From NCBI RefSeq assembly GCF_001411555.2, contig NC_049905.1:14260586-14324585 (forward strand): a stretch of DNA of 64,000 nt, read 5' to 3'. Within the stretch, counting starts at the first letter, position 1. The number at the start of each line of letters is the position of its first letter. The notes below the pieces were generated by a model. It searched no databases, had not been told where the DNA came from, and saw only the letters and a program-made list of their open reading frames with translations. This document shows, one piece after another, positions 21,379 to 34,200 of this stretch. The DNA is from Juglans regia (taxonomy: Eukaryota > Streptophyta > Magnoliopsida > Fagales > Juglandaceae). The position numbers and the translations under genes were made by a program.

Positions 21379-24300
21379 AGAGCAAAATTAGACGTAGAAA
21401 AGACGCACGAAGAGGAATTTGTCTTGTGGTTTTAACATACAGTATTACTGTTAACCCCCATTTTATAATACGAATTTCATACCACTAAACTTTACTTTTT
21501 TTGTATATAATAATATTTATTGATATAGGTTGCATTGAAATATGATGAAAATTCATTAGAAATTGTAACAGCCCGCTAGAAATTCATTGGTGGAATTTCC
21601 ATTGACTTTAGGAATCTCGTGAAAACCCCATAAGTTTTTACGAATCGACCAATCGCATAGGTTTTAGTCTGTCAACATAGTCAATGTTATCACTCACTAT
21701 GGTGCTAGTAATATGAGTTTAATTATTTAAGGTAGTTAGAAGTGTCAGAATGCATTATGATCTACGCCATTAGACTCAGAGGATTATTTAGGATTTTATG
21801 GCGCAATAACTTATTTTCATAATTCCGGACGAAACGTCTGTTGAAAATTGTGAAATTATTTTTAGGGGCACTTAGGGGTTGAATTTCGTTAAACGATTTT
21901 TCACTATAAGTTAATATGAATATTTAGAATTTTTTGGTACTAAGTTTATTATGTATTTTTTTGGAGTGAATAGTAACCTCAATAAGCGCACCCATTGTAG
22001 TGTTTTCAAAATCACATTGTGGAATGTTCAAATTAGGTTAGAGAAGTTTTATTTGAACACTTGGCAAGATTTTAGCCACACTTAGTAAATGGTATTAGAC
22101 ACTTGACACAAAGAAGAACCATTAGATAGATTGGTGAAGGAATCAAGGTGTGAGATCATGCCACCTAAGCAAAGTTGTGTTTCATCTGTTCAACCAAATT
22201 GTGCCAGACCAAAGAGGGTTTCAACCCTAGCAAAACCCTAAATGATTGGAATCCAATTGAAACCCCAAAAGCTTGGTTGAAACCAAAACCCTAAATGGTT
22301 TTCCCAAACCCTAAAGTTGGCCTCCAAACCCTTTTTAATCCGATTTCTAGCATTGTGTTTAATCACTTGATTAAATCACTTCCACATGCTATTAATTAAT
22401 CAAATCCTTGTTATGACATCATTATTCAACCTTTTAAACCTTGGGAATTTGATTGGGCCAAGAAAAATTGATTTTGGGCTTGATAGCATCTCAAACCCTA
22501 ACCAAACCCCCTTTAAACCCCAAATTGAAGCCCACTTGGTGGGGCCCACCAAGGCCCACGAAATTGGCCACCTTGGCAAAGCTTCTTGGAGAAGTTTCCT
22601 CCCCCACATGGCAGACCATCCACTGCCATTGGCTGCACCCAATAGTGCCTTGATGTGAAGGAGAAATCCACTCCATCAACCTCCATCTTTCACAGCTGCT
22701 GCAAGCAGTCTCTGCCCCTCTCTATTCTCCACTTTATGTCACATATCCACCTCCAATCAAGGGTCATTCAAGCCCATAACTTCTCCCTCCAGAAGTATGA
22801 AGTCGTGCAAGACATACTTCTCTCCATTTTATCACTTCTTTCTCCCGTTCTTACAGAGAAACCCAAAAGAGCTCTCTCGGGCAGATTTCTGGGACTTTTT
22901 GCGTGGCCATTTACGACCCTTTGTAAGTATTTTCAAACGATGATTCCTTCACCTAAGTTGTTCTTCTTTGAGTCTAGTTTCTGTGGATATATTATTAGTA
23001 TCATTCCATTCTCATTTGGTCGGTCAAAAGTATTTTTAACCATGGAAAGGTCATTCTGGGTGCGAAACTGGAGAGTATGTTATGTTTTAGAAGTTTTGAC
23101 CAAGCTAATGGACTTATCTTGGTCCGAACATTTTATGGAGTGTTGTTAACATGTGTTTATGAATGTTCATTGAGGTTTTGTTGCATGAATAAAGCTTTTG
23201 ATGATAGATTTTCTTAGAGTTAGAAACTTGAAAACTGGAAGTGGAAAAACAATTTCTGTTTGGTGAAAGTTTGAATATTTCGTGGTTTAATCTTATTCCA
23301 AAGGCTTTGATAATTTTATATGATGATCCTAAGCCTCTTATATAAATGTTAGGATGTTATTTCAAAGATATTTAGTATTATTTTTAAAGATATGATTTTC
23401 TATGCAAGAGGATTTCGGTTAGGCCTAAACTTTGATGTTTTTGAGTTAGATCCATGTTTTATTAAATTTTAGCCATGTGATTTTAAGTTTGATGGTTGGA
23501 TCTTCTTTAGGACACATTTTTAAACCATGTGATGTGTTAGTTTGAAGATCACATGTCTTTAAGCCATGGATCAAGAGATTGATCATAGTTAGTTGGGAAA
23601 ATCAGTTTCTGTTTTGGACTAAGTTTAAAACCAAAAACTCCAAGTGTTGTTTTGTGTTTTTTGGTGAGTTTTGTTTGATGTTTTAAAGCATGTTTGATCT
23701 TAGGATGATGTTATGAATATGTTAGAAGTAAGATTTGATTTTTTGGAATTCTTGGAGATGTTTTTATTAAGGTCAAAACTTGTGATTTAAGGTTTACTTT
23801 TTGTTAAAAAGTTTGGGTCTTTTTACAAAAAGTTTGGTATTGATAATTAGCTTTTTCTTAATGGATAGTTTTAAGGGTGTTTTTAAACTTAGGATAGGAA
23901 GATCTTTGTTACAAGATTTTGGTTTATTCATGAGTTTTGGAACTTGAAAGAATTGCAACCAAAATAAGACAAATGGCCTATGTAGGTTTCGGCCATAGTG
24001 AGTTTTTCATAGTTGTGATTGGTTTTAAATTTTTCTGAGTTGAGATTTGAGTTTGGGACAAAATTTACATGAGGAATGTAAATTTTGGTAATTTTTTGGA
24101 ATTAGGATATCAAATCCTTAAGTTAGGGGGTAAAATGGTCATTTTTCCACATGTAGAGGGTAAAATGGTAATTTTACTCTAAGTTGTCTCTCTTCACATT
24201 TCTAATTGTTAGTAATTAATTTCTAACTTTTAGAATAACCTTTTACAGTTCCTCGTGTTTCGCGCTTTATTCTACTAGAACGCGACGATCGAGGTAAGTT

Positions 24301-26820
24301 AGTTTTTAACTTACTATTAGTTTAATGTGTATGAGTGATAAGTAAGGGAACTAAATTGTATGTATGTATGTTATCATATGTGCCATGCCAAGTCATTACA
24401 TATTTATCTATTACACAGAATTTATTCTGTCATGAATTATTCATCTGTTACAAAAGATATTCTGTCACGTATTCCTATATATTGCAAGCATGTCATGTTA
24501 AGTTAAGTATGCCATCTGTTACATGTATTTCATGTCATGTAAGATTCACTGTCACATGTTACACCATGTTATGAAATGTTGTCTGTTATATGGAATGCAA
24601 TGTTACGAAATGTTGCATGTTACATGTATGCCATGTTATGAAATGTATTCTGTTACATTTATGTCTTGAAGTATGTCATGTCTGTCATCTTATGTTCACG
24701 TCATGTTATGCTACGTCAGGACTTTTGTCTTTTATGTCACGATCATGTTACGTCACGTTACGAAATGTCATGTATGCCAGTTAAGTTATTCATGTCAATC
24801 ACGACCCTAAGCGCTAGGATGGGGTAATATCCTAGTGGAACTCCTTTGTTCACGCTGGAGTGTCTAAATAGGTGTGAAATTCCCTGGGTTGACAAAGTAC
24901 AGTCAACAGGTTGCGAATGGGGCCTAATTAGCTGGTCACCGGAGCGCGCCAGGCACTAACGCCGATGGTGCCACACATTACGTTACGTGTGTCCACAGCA
25001 AGTGTGGCACAAACAAATAAGTCATGGGGCCACAACAACTGTGGAGCATGTGAGACACAGCAATTGTGACACGTAGAATACGTGGGGCCACAACAACTGT
25101 GGAGTACGTATTAACGCACTCACAGCTGGTATAGAAACCTGTGATGTGATGCGGTAATCGGCAGGGACACACGGCTCAAGGGGACCTGTGTAGCACCCAT
25201 ATGGTCACTTTAATGATTAAGTCTATTGAATAAGATTTCAAGTTCATGTATTTCACGTTCAAGTCATGTTTCAAGTTCACGTTATGTTACGTTCAAGTTT
25301 ACGTTCACGCAATCATGGTAATCCCATGAGACAAGAATATGTTTCAAGTTCATGTTATGTTATGTTCACATTTACGTTATGTTCCAAGTTCACATTTATG
25401 TTATGTCATGCTCAAGTTCATGTTCAAATTATGCATGTTCACGTTCATGTTATGTTTTAAGTCCATGTTATATTTCAAGTTTACGTTCATGCTATGTTTC
25501 AAGTCAAGTTCATGCTAAGCTTCAGTTTCAGTTTAAGTTATGCCAGTTATGTTATGTTGTATGTCAAGTTATGCTATGATTACTTATGATTTGATTATGC
25601 ATTCATGCTTTTACTGCCATGCATGCATCATTAACCTGTGTGGAAGTTTTCCGTTAACTTGCTGAGATTTGTAATCAAATCTCACTATGGTAGTCCCAAC
25701 TACCATTCCCCCCGAATGGTAGATTTTGTTATAGGATCTGAAGGAGAACCGGGAATCGACCAACTGGAAACGGCCGACTAAGCGACGGTGCGACGTAGAT
25801 GGTATTACAATAGTTACCTCAGATTACTACTTGTATTGGTGGAGTTCAATCTCCAGCACTCTTTTGATCACAACCTTATGGACTATTATTGTGATCTTAG
25901 TTGTTTAGTATGTCGTTAAGTATGGAGTATGTTTTAAGTATTTGGGATATTTTAGTTTGGTGCATAGTATTGCTAAAGAAAAAAATTATCCGCTGCGAAT
26001 ATTGCATAATGCTAGATGCATGTTAGGAATATTGCATCTTATATGTCATGAACGGGGGCAGGTAACCTTGTGTTGCATGTCTCGACACTTCAAATGTCCG
26101 TCCGATCCCAAGCGGAATTTGGAGGCGTCACAGAAATCTCACAAGAACTGTATGCTTTAGCATGTGGTCCGTCCAGACGGGCCATCCAGTACTCAGGATG
26201 TTTGGTGCGTGGATATAGATTTCATACAACTGATAGAGAAAGATATAGAAAAACTCAAAATTGTGGGGTTGTATCGAAGGAAGCCATGAGGATGATAACA
26301 TTGACTTCTACAGAGTTGTGAAAAATATCATAGCGTTAAAGTATGTGGGGGATATATGGTCTAGTTGTTTAAATGTAATTGGTGGGATGTCTCAAATCCT
26401 AGGTTGGGAGTGTGTAAAGATGATTATTTTGTGAGTGTCAATACATCTCGCACATGATATGAGGACGATCCTTTCGTTCTCGCTTGCCAAGCAAATCAAG
26501 TTTTTTATTTAGATGATCCGGAGTACGGAAACTCATGGCGGATAGTGGAGAAGTTTGCACCAAGAAATGTATATGATTACAATCTAGAGGCAGATGAACC
26601 ACATGAAGAAGTTGATAGTCTAGCAAATGAAGAAGCATATCAAGAAAGTGAAGTAGGCATCAATCTATTTGTTGATTTAAGCCAATATGATATGGTTCCA
26701 TTGCAAAGAGAATATGTTCAACCCGAAATAATTGAGGGTGAAATATCGGAAGAAGATGAATCAACTGAAGTGTCTAATGAGGATGAGGACGACTGGTCCA
26801 GCAAAATGGATAGTGAATAA
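21379..26820 (+). pseudogene. CACTA (En/Spm) TNP2-like transposase, C-terminal part, split by a solo LTR
   Basis: Readable pieces follow the C-terminal region of plant TNP2-type transposases (DUF4218/DUF4216 neighbourhood): 21379-21432 gives VEKTHEEEFVLWF, 21529-21563 gives VALKYDENSLEI, and 26138 onward gives SQELYALACGPSRR, then NCGVV, HEDDNIDFYRVVKN, a WWDVSNPR-like block, VSVNTSRT, then EDDPFVLACQANQVFYLD, and an acidic tail to a stop at 26820. Removing the solo LTR plus one GAAAT joins the codons across 21563/26138 in frame. Disabling changes include a frameshift near 26285, another near 26370, and a TGA in place of the usual codon after NTSRT. The DDE core is not in the window. The enzyme would cut and paste CACTA ends; this copy cannot. 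Confidence 0.8.
21564..26132 (+). mobile_element. solo LTR of family A (LTR copy 4, 4,569 bp) with 5-bp TSD
   Basis: A complete LTR from TGTAACAGCCCGC to GGCGTCACA is flanked by GAAAT on both sides (21559-21563 and 26133-26137), with no PBS, internal region or second LTR. This is the footprint of recombination between the two LTRs of a full element. It is exactly 38 bp shorter than copy 2; the difference is loss of one palindromic unit near 25049. Confidence 0.95.
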
Positions 26821-26910
26821 ATTTCAAACATGAATTTATGTAAGTAATATTAACATATAAATATCTTTAATGTTTGTTTGAATAATAATTTGTTACAATT
26901 TCAAATAGAT

Positions 26911-28486
26911 ATGCCTCCCAAACGCAAAGCAATACGTGTATCATCCCCATCCATTATTAACTCCCCGTATGGTTCACCTGTCATCAATAGTGAGTCAACA
27001 TCACCAGGCCCGGAACAAAGTATTTTATCGAATTAAATATCATATTTTATGCTCAATTTAAGTAATATAACTATAAAATAAATTAATTTAATTAAAAAAT
27101 TATGTTTTAATTGCTGTATATATAGTTGTTGTTAACAAGCGTCGAGGTAGAGGCACTACGAGGGGTGTCTGTATAGAGAAAGTAAGGAAAGTTGGTAAAA
27201 TCAAGGTTGATATTCCTGATGATCACACCGGTGGCTCTGGAGATTGGGTAGTGTGGCTTGCTTCTTATGTTGGTAGACTTACTCGCACGTATGCACCGAT
27301 TGCTACATCCTCTTGGTCTAAAGTTCCTCAAGATGTGAAAGACCACATAAAAACCGTTGTTTGGTAATAACCTACATCTCAAGCAACTAGATATATAACA
27401 TGTTACTTTCAAGTTATTTTGTATTTATAGTAGTCGTTTATAATTTTCGAAAGGATGAGTTTGAGCTTGATTTTGCCTGAAGAGAGGATCGATTAACAGT
27501 TGAGGAACTGATGTCAAATGTATTTCGGAGGTACAAAGGTCGATGTCATGCACATTATAAGAAGTTTAGTACTACAATAGAGGCGTGCCAAAATCCATTC
27601 CAAAATATTCCACCAAACCAATGGGAGAAAGTTTATGATATGTTTGAAGACCCTGCTTATCAGGTAATATCGCTGCTATCTTTTTTTAATAATATATCAT
27701 AGAAGTATTAAACATATCGACTAATATTTTTTTCTTTTAGGAATGGAGTATCGTGAACAAAGCAAATAGATCAAATTTAAAGATAAACCATCATGCAGGT
27801 TCTCGATCTTTTCATCGTTTGTCTAACAAAATGGTACGTTATTTTAATGCCCGTTAAATATTAACATATAATACACTTTTGTTTATTTAAGTTCTAATAT
27901 AGATTTTCCTTTTGCAGAAAGAAGAAAGTCCCGTTGACTATGATTTGACCCAATTGTATGCTAAAACACATAAAAATTGTGATGGTGTTTGGGCTAGTCC
28001 CGAAGCAGAAGCAAATTATGTAAGTTTTAAGTTTTTTTAATTTCATTTTCACATACTATTTTTGTTACTTATACTAACTTTAATGTTTTTGTTTTTGTAG
28101 GACAAGATGATATTTGTTAAGGAAACTGCTGTGGATCCATCTGATGCATCATCTGTCAACGTGCTCAGATCCTTTTTCAAGTTCTTGGATCACGTTCTGG
28201 ATATTTGAGGGGTTTAGCATCAAAATCGAATGACGACAAGACTAAAGAATTAGAGGAAGCAGCACTTGAGATAGAACGATTGAGGTCCAAGAAAAAAGAG
28301 TTGCTAGCCCGATTAGATCAAGCAATGGATTTGGAGGCGAGATTAGAAGAGAGGTTGCAGTTGAATAACCAAAAACTGTTTGAACAATTCCAATCAATGA
28401 TGTCCCAAAACTCTATGCCACCACCAAGTCTTCAAATTTATCTTTTCTTTAATTGCATTTATATTATAAAGTTTGCACTACTTTGA
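26911..28486 (+). pseudogene. CACTA second gene, TNPA/Transposase_24-like, six exons, disabled
   Basis: Exons inferred by GT-AG sites: 26911-27019, 27126 to about 27364, about 27434-27663, 27741-27833, 27918-28019 and 28101-28486. The product resembles the plant Transposase_24 (Ptta/En/Spm) family: a basic start (MPPKRKAIRV), RGRGTTRGV, then WEKVYDMFEDPAYQ followed across an intron by NKANRSNLKINHHAGSRSF, the SPVDYDLTQLYAKTHKN block, and a C-terminal coiled coil rich in E/L/R. Proteins of this type bind the subterminal repeats of their element. Breaks: an in-frame TGA in exon 3 (about 27478) and a one-base frameshift near 28165, after which GSRSGYLRGLASKS reads in another frame. The exon 2/3 junction is approximate. 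Confidence 0.78.
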
Positions 28487-28589
28487 ACAATTGATGTTTG
28501 AATTACAACGTGTAATATTAGTATGGTATTTTTAATTAAATTGTGATCTGTATGATTAATACAATTCGAATGGTAAATTACCATTAACA

Positions 28590-28930
28590 ACTTCGAGCAA
28601 AAACAGACTCATTCAAACAAAAACTAACCCATTCGAACGACAAATGAGATATACGGACGTTTGAACAATAAATTATTTGTTCGAACAACATTTATGTGCA
28701 AAACCCCGTTCAAACGAATATACTGAAAATAAAATTTCTGTTCGATCAGACATAAGTTTTATTCGAACATAAGTCATTTGAAAAATTTATTAGTTCGAAC
28801 GTATAAAATCTGTTCGAACACCCAGTTCGTTCGAACATAATCAAATATGGACATTAATTCGAATGAGTATTTCATATTGTTCAAATGGACGTCTCCGTTC
28901 GGACGGATAAATATTTCATTCGAACAATAT
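28590..28930. repeat. CACTA subterminal repeats (TTCGAAC motifs)
   Basis: More than a dozen copies of TTCGAAC, GTTCGAA or one-base variants occur in both orientations. Clusters of short inverted motifs near the ends are binding sites for TNPA-like proteins in CACTA elements; here they lie just downstream of the TNPA-like gene, as expected. Confidence 0.75.
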
Positions 28931-28949
28931 ATTAAGACGAAATCAGGTC

Positions 28950-29180
28950 GTCTCAAAAAAAATTATCTATTCGAACGGTTTCGACTGGATCCGCCCAATT
29001 TTGTTTCTAAAAATGATTTTTTGAGACAAAATTTTATTTTCGTCTCCAAAAACTTTTTGAGACGGTCCTTCCGAGACAAATTTGAGACGAAATTTTTTCA
29101 TCTCCAATTCTAATTTGGGACGAAAATTATGTTTTTTGAGACAAATTTATTTGTCTCAAAAAACACAATCTGTTGTAGTC
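28950..29180 (+). mobile_element. 3' terminal region of the CACTA element
   Basis: The segment is made of GAGAC/GTCTC blocks, ends with a perfect 16+2+16 inverted repeat at 29131-29164 (arm GTTTTTTGAGACAAAT), and then ACACAATCTGTTGTAGTC. An intact CACTA 3' end would read TTGTAGTG, so the last base appears mutated (G to C at 29180). The matching 5' end CACTACAACAGAT is not in the window. Confidence 0.72.
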
Positions 29181-30500
29181 ATGTATTTCACTTTCTCATT
29201 TATAAGTAATGAAAGAATTAAATTACAAAATATAAAAGAAATTGAAAGACGTGAAGAAAGTGAGGTAGAGAGACTTTGAGGGTTACATCTTTACTATTCT
29301 TAATTTTGGTCGAATACAAAAGATTGGTTCCTATTTATATAACAATTACATACATATGAGATAAGATAAATATTATGATAATTATAAAAATTAAACTTCT
29401 TGATCATTTGATAATTATGAAAATAAAATTAGGATAATAATCAAATCAAATTCTTGATTTAATACTATGATCTCTAACTAGGAGACATGAAGATGGAGTT
29501 AGTTTTTATTTGTTCGGCCAGGACGAATACCTGCATGGTTGTTTGGCGAATGAAAAATCAAATAAGTAATAGTACATACAAGGAGTTGCTACCAGTCAAA
29601 AGGTTAGATTACTTGTAATTGCTGCGTGTATGTAATTAATTTAAAAGTTATATTTATAAGTTGGTCTAGAACACACACTTGATATTATAGGATTTGTTTT
29701 ATAAGAGAAGTTAAACCAACTTGTTAGTAGGAATCAATATTGATTACCAATCTAAGAGGAAGTGCATTAATTCTAGCATCTTGTGCAAGGACAAAGCACT
29801 AAGCAATGTTTCCGAATCATACTTGGAATTAATTCAAGGTTTTATTAGGCATTTGTGTTCTTTAACGTCTCATATTTCCCTTTTATACCCTCCCATGCAT
29901 TTTCCCCTCGACCTTTTGCTCTCCTCCCTCTACTTCTGATCTCTTCTCCGTCTCCCTTTCTTGACCCACATGGAAACCTCTTCCTGCATGTAGGGAAACA
30001 GTCATGGAAAGTCTCAGCAATTCAACCACAAGATCACAACCCTCACCTAACGTTCATAGAGGACGTTGAGCAACAAACCATAAATTATGGCCATACAGAG
30101 AGAAAGAATAGATGAAATGTTACTACCGGGCCAATAGTAAAAAGCCCAGCCTTACAAAAAAAATTATAAATAAATAAATAAGAATAAGCAGCAATACGAT
30201 TATTGTCTTTGGAAATTTTCCCCTTTTCCCCCACTTTTTCCCTCCTTACGAAGTCTCCAACAAACTCAAGAACTACAGGCCGTCCACAGGCATTCCCTTT
30301 TTCTAATCATCTCTGGCTCAAATAATGTAATTGGACTCATTATAACTTTAAAAAAGTTAAAACACTAACAAGCTTTTAGCATAGTTGGTATAGAAATCTT
30401 CCACGCTGGATGTGTATAAGATAAAGCTTCTAAATAGATTTTATTAATAAACTTTTTTATACACTATAAAGTCGTATAATAATTTAAAGAGAAATGCTCC
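29181..30500. other. intergenic, no gene recognised
   Basis: AT-rich sequence with scattered short ORFs (e.g. 29721-29939, 29855-30115) that lack domains. A (TAAA)n-like run is near 30165. Nothing else seen. Confidence 0.55.
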
Positions 30501-30525
30501 TCTGCTACGAAGGTCCATAACCAAT

Positions 30526-30768
30526 CTATAACCTGTTATAAGACTTTGGTAAGTGGCCAATGATCAGCTGCACTCTACTCCCAAGTTTCCTGCACAACTC
30601 TAGGCCATTTAAAACTGCTAAACCTTCAGCCAAGGAATTTGTTTCCTCGGCATAACTGGCAGCAAAGCATGCTATGAAACACCCCCAAGTCTCTAATGAC
30701 CCCACCATCCCCACAATTTCCCAGGTTACTAAGAATGGGCATTGCTCATGGGATGTAGGCAAGTACAC
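30526..30768 (-). pseudogene. possible RNase H-like fragment of a non-LTR retroelement
   Basis: The minus-strand frame contains SYAEETNSLAEGLAVLNGLE followed by LCRKLG, which resembles the helix of plant LINE-type RNase H domains where a conserved Glu sits in an A-E-x-x-A/G-x-x-x-G-L pattern. The downstream ESD-type strand is not convincing and flanking RT sequence is absent. It is weak evidence from one motif; chance resemblance is possible. Confidence 0.35.
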
Positions 30769-30884
30769 TTAATCTCAGTAATCTAGATAGCACATTCTAG
30801 CTCTTCTTTTTGGTCCAGAACATGCTTTTTCAACAAATGTTAACTGGTTTTTGGATTGACTCTTCGTTCTTTCAATCTATATAT

Positions 30885-30911
30885 CTATCTTTCTTTCTTT
30901 CTTTCTTCTTT
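30885..30911. repeat. CTTT-rich microsatellite upstream of the FRS pseudogene
   Basis: Several TTTC units in a pyrimidine-rich stretch about 380 bases before the FRS-like ATG. It could be part of an old promoter or leader. Confidence 0.6.
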
Positions 30912-31014
30912 TTCCAATTCCTTTCGTCTCTAAATGCAAGCAAAAAAACTTTGGACTGTGAAGCACCTACATTGATGAACATGATCTAGTTGAGGCACAA
31001 AGGCCTATCATTGA

Positions 31015-31115
31015 TGAAGCACCTGCATTATGCAATAAGATGAACATCAATTACCCTGCATTTTGCAATAAGATGAAGTCGAAGAACATCAAGTACCCTG
31101 CATTTTGCAATAGGT
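31015..31115. repeat. short tandem repeat, CCTGCATTTTGCAATAAGAT
   Basis: Three imperfect units of CCTGCATT(TT)GCAATA with GATGAA spacers occur in about 100 bp upstream of the FRS-like gene. Confidence 0.75.
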
Positions 31116-31288
31116 TTAGACTCTTTATCAATATTGTAATATTTAAGAACAACGCAGTTGGATTATTATGTTAATATATTGCAATGTTGTCATGTTTTCA
31201 ATACTCACAATATCAATTCCCTATTGTCATGTTGATTTGTAAATAGTTAATATTTACATTTTACAATTCAATAGTTAATATTTTCAGA

Positions 31289-34200
31289 ATGGGAAACGGG
31301 AAAGAACAGCCAACTACGCAGACATTATCTAACTCAAATCCCCCATCCGAGGTATGTGTATAATATGATTTAATATATCAATAATATTGGTATTTTTTAT
31401 TCGATATTTATTTTCAAAATACATCAATAACTTTATCTAATAACATGTTAGGCCATACCATCAACTAGTCCAAACATCCCAAATTACATGCCTGGTTACT
31501 TTGGACCAGTGCCTACGTGGTCACCGACTTTTCTACCATATCCGGTTGGCAACCAATATCCAATCAACATACAGGTGGTGATAACTGATGATGATTTATT
31601 CTTAATAAGTTGGCTTCTTTGTAGGAGTTTAATTGCGGACTTTTTGTGTTTATTGCAGAATGCTGGTTACCCATTTCATCATATCATCGAACCTCCGACT
31701 CCTATCAGCAATACAAGCTCCGCCACAAGCAGAATAGTTGGTTCAGAGGATAATAAACCTGATGGTGGGGAAACTGAAGTGCCATGTACAAGTCCACAAG
31801 TTGAAGAATGTACTGAGGATAGACCAAGTCCTATGGAACCTGGTGATGGCAGTGCTGAGAAATCTCAGAATGTCCAAGTGGAGCATGATGATACAATTGA
31901 GGAGCCAAAATCAGGAATGGAGTTTAATTCCTTTGAAGATTTATTAAGTTATTATAAGGAATATGGTAAAAGGAGCAGGTTTGGGGTGATGACGAAGTGG
32001 ACCGAGAGGGGAGAAGATGAGTCAGTTAGATGGGTCACCCTTACTTGTGCTCGCAGTGGGAAGGCGCAGAATAGGACGTTGAATGTTGCCAACCCACGTC
32101 CGACAGGGAAAACTGAATGTAAGGCAAAGATTAATGCCTTAAGGCAAGATGGTGTGCTTCGGTTGACGACAGTACATAATCCATAATCACGGCCTCAGTC
32201 CAAAGAAATCCCGTTTCTTCCGATGTAATAGAGAAGTTAGTGATGCCGTAAAAAGGGTCCTCGATACAAATGATTTGGCTGGCATCCGAACGAATAAGAG
32301 TTACAGATCTCTTGTTGTTGGCGCGGGTGGATTCGAGAACCTCCTATTTTTGGAAAAGGATTGTCGTAATTATATTGACAAGGCCAGACATTTACGACTT
32401 GGAGCAGGTGGTGCTGGAGCGCTGCGAGATTACTTTTTACGGATGCAGTACAAAAATCCTGGGTTCTTTTATATGATGGATATAGATGATGAGGGGAGGT
32501 TAAAGAACGTCTTCTGGGCAGACCCCCATAGTAGAGCAGCGTACCAAGATTTTGGTGACGTGGTCACATTCGACACCACATACCTAACGAATCGATATGG
32601 GATGCCCTTTGCACCATTTGTTGGTGTAAACCACCATGGACAGTCAATTTTGTTGGGGGCAGGCCTGATTTCCAGTGAGGATACCGAGACCTTTGTGTGG
32701 TTATTCGAGACATGGTTGCAATGCATGGATGGTATCGCTCCGAAGGCTATTATCACTGATCAGGATAGAGCGATGAAAAATGCGATCGCAATTGTTTTCC
32801 CAAAAGCCCGACATAGATTTTGTCTTTGGCATATACTAAAGAAAGTCCCCGAGAAGCTTTGCTCATATAGTTCGTACAAAACTGGGATGAAAAATGCATT
32901 GATGAAATGTGTCTATGACACCCAACTTGTTGATGAGTTTGAGAAATGTTGGGATCAGTTGATTAACACATACAACTTACATGAGAATGCGTGGTTGCAA
33001 AGCTTATATGTTGAGCGTGACCATTGGGTACCGGCATTTCTGAAGGAGTGTTTTTGGGCTGGAATGAGTACAACGCAGCGAAGCGAGAGCATAAATGCAT
33101 TTTTTGATGGTTATGTTCATGCTAGGACAAACTTGAAGGAGTTTGTAGACCAATTTGATAATGCGTTGAAAAAAAAGATTGAGAATGAAAATCTTGCGAA
33201 CTTCCAGTCATTTAATGCCACAATCCCCTGCATATCTAGATCTCTGATTAAAAAGAGGTTTCAAGAGTTGTACACAAATGCTAAATTTAAGGAAGTTCAG
33301 CAGCAAGTCAACGGCATCATTGACTTGAATCCAAAGTTACATAAAAGTGATGGTGCAGTAAAAACATATATGGTAGAGGATGAAGTTTGTTTAGAAGAGT
33401 TCACTAAGCTGGTTACCCATTTTGTGGACTTTAGTGACAAAGATGCAGTTGCAAAGTGCTCTTGTGGATTACTTGAGATGAGGGGGATATTCTGTCGACA
33501 TATTTTGGCCGTATTCAGGTGTAACGATATTAAATTTTTGTCAGAAATCTACATTTTAGATTGATGGAGGAAGGATATTAAAAGGCGATACACATTAATC
33601 CACAGCAGCTACGATGGAGGGGAATAGCGGGCAGATGCTAATAGATATTCAACTCTTTTAAATATCTGTTACCAGATGATTACTCACGCAGCGGGTTCGA
33701 AAGATCATACTGAGGATGCGAGAACTAAGTTATATGCAATGATTGATTTGTATCGTGCCAATCAAGGACCCCCATCCATGACTCAAATTGGTTCCAATGT
33801 TGATAGTACGGCAAAGGACACTACGGTCGATGGTTCTAGGGAAGTACGTAGTCCGCGTGTTGTGCGAGGTAAAGGCAGACCTCCATCTCTAAGGAGAGCA
33901 TCCAGGATGGAGATAGACATGCGGAAAGCTAAAGCAAAGACTAAGAAAGCACCAGCAAAGGGGAAGCGTAAAGAGGTGATAATATTTTAATATCCGCTTT
34001 TTATATATATTTTGTTGACGAAGAAAATTATTTAATTTTAATTTTTTTTTATTAAATCAATCATTAGCGGGATGGAGGACATACCCAAGTCGTGGATAGA
34101 GGAGATACACCGATCGTAGAAGTATGCAGGAATTTATTTGGCTCTTCTGAGATGGTATATTCGCTCCAGTTTATATATAAACCTATTACTAATTTCCATT

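Noticed and set aside
30366..30425. tRNA- or SINE-like box A (TAGCATAGTTGG)
   Set aside because: Box A fits, but no box B (GGTTCGA-type) lies at the right distance and no cloverleaf can be drawn.
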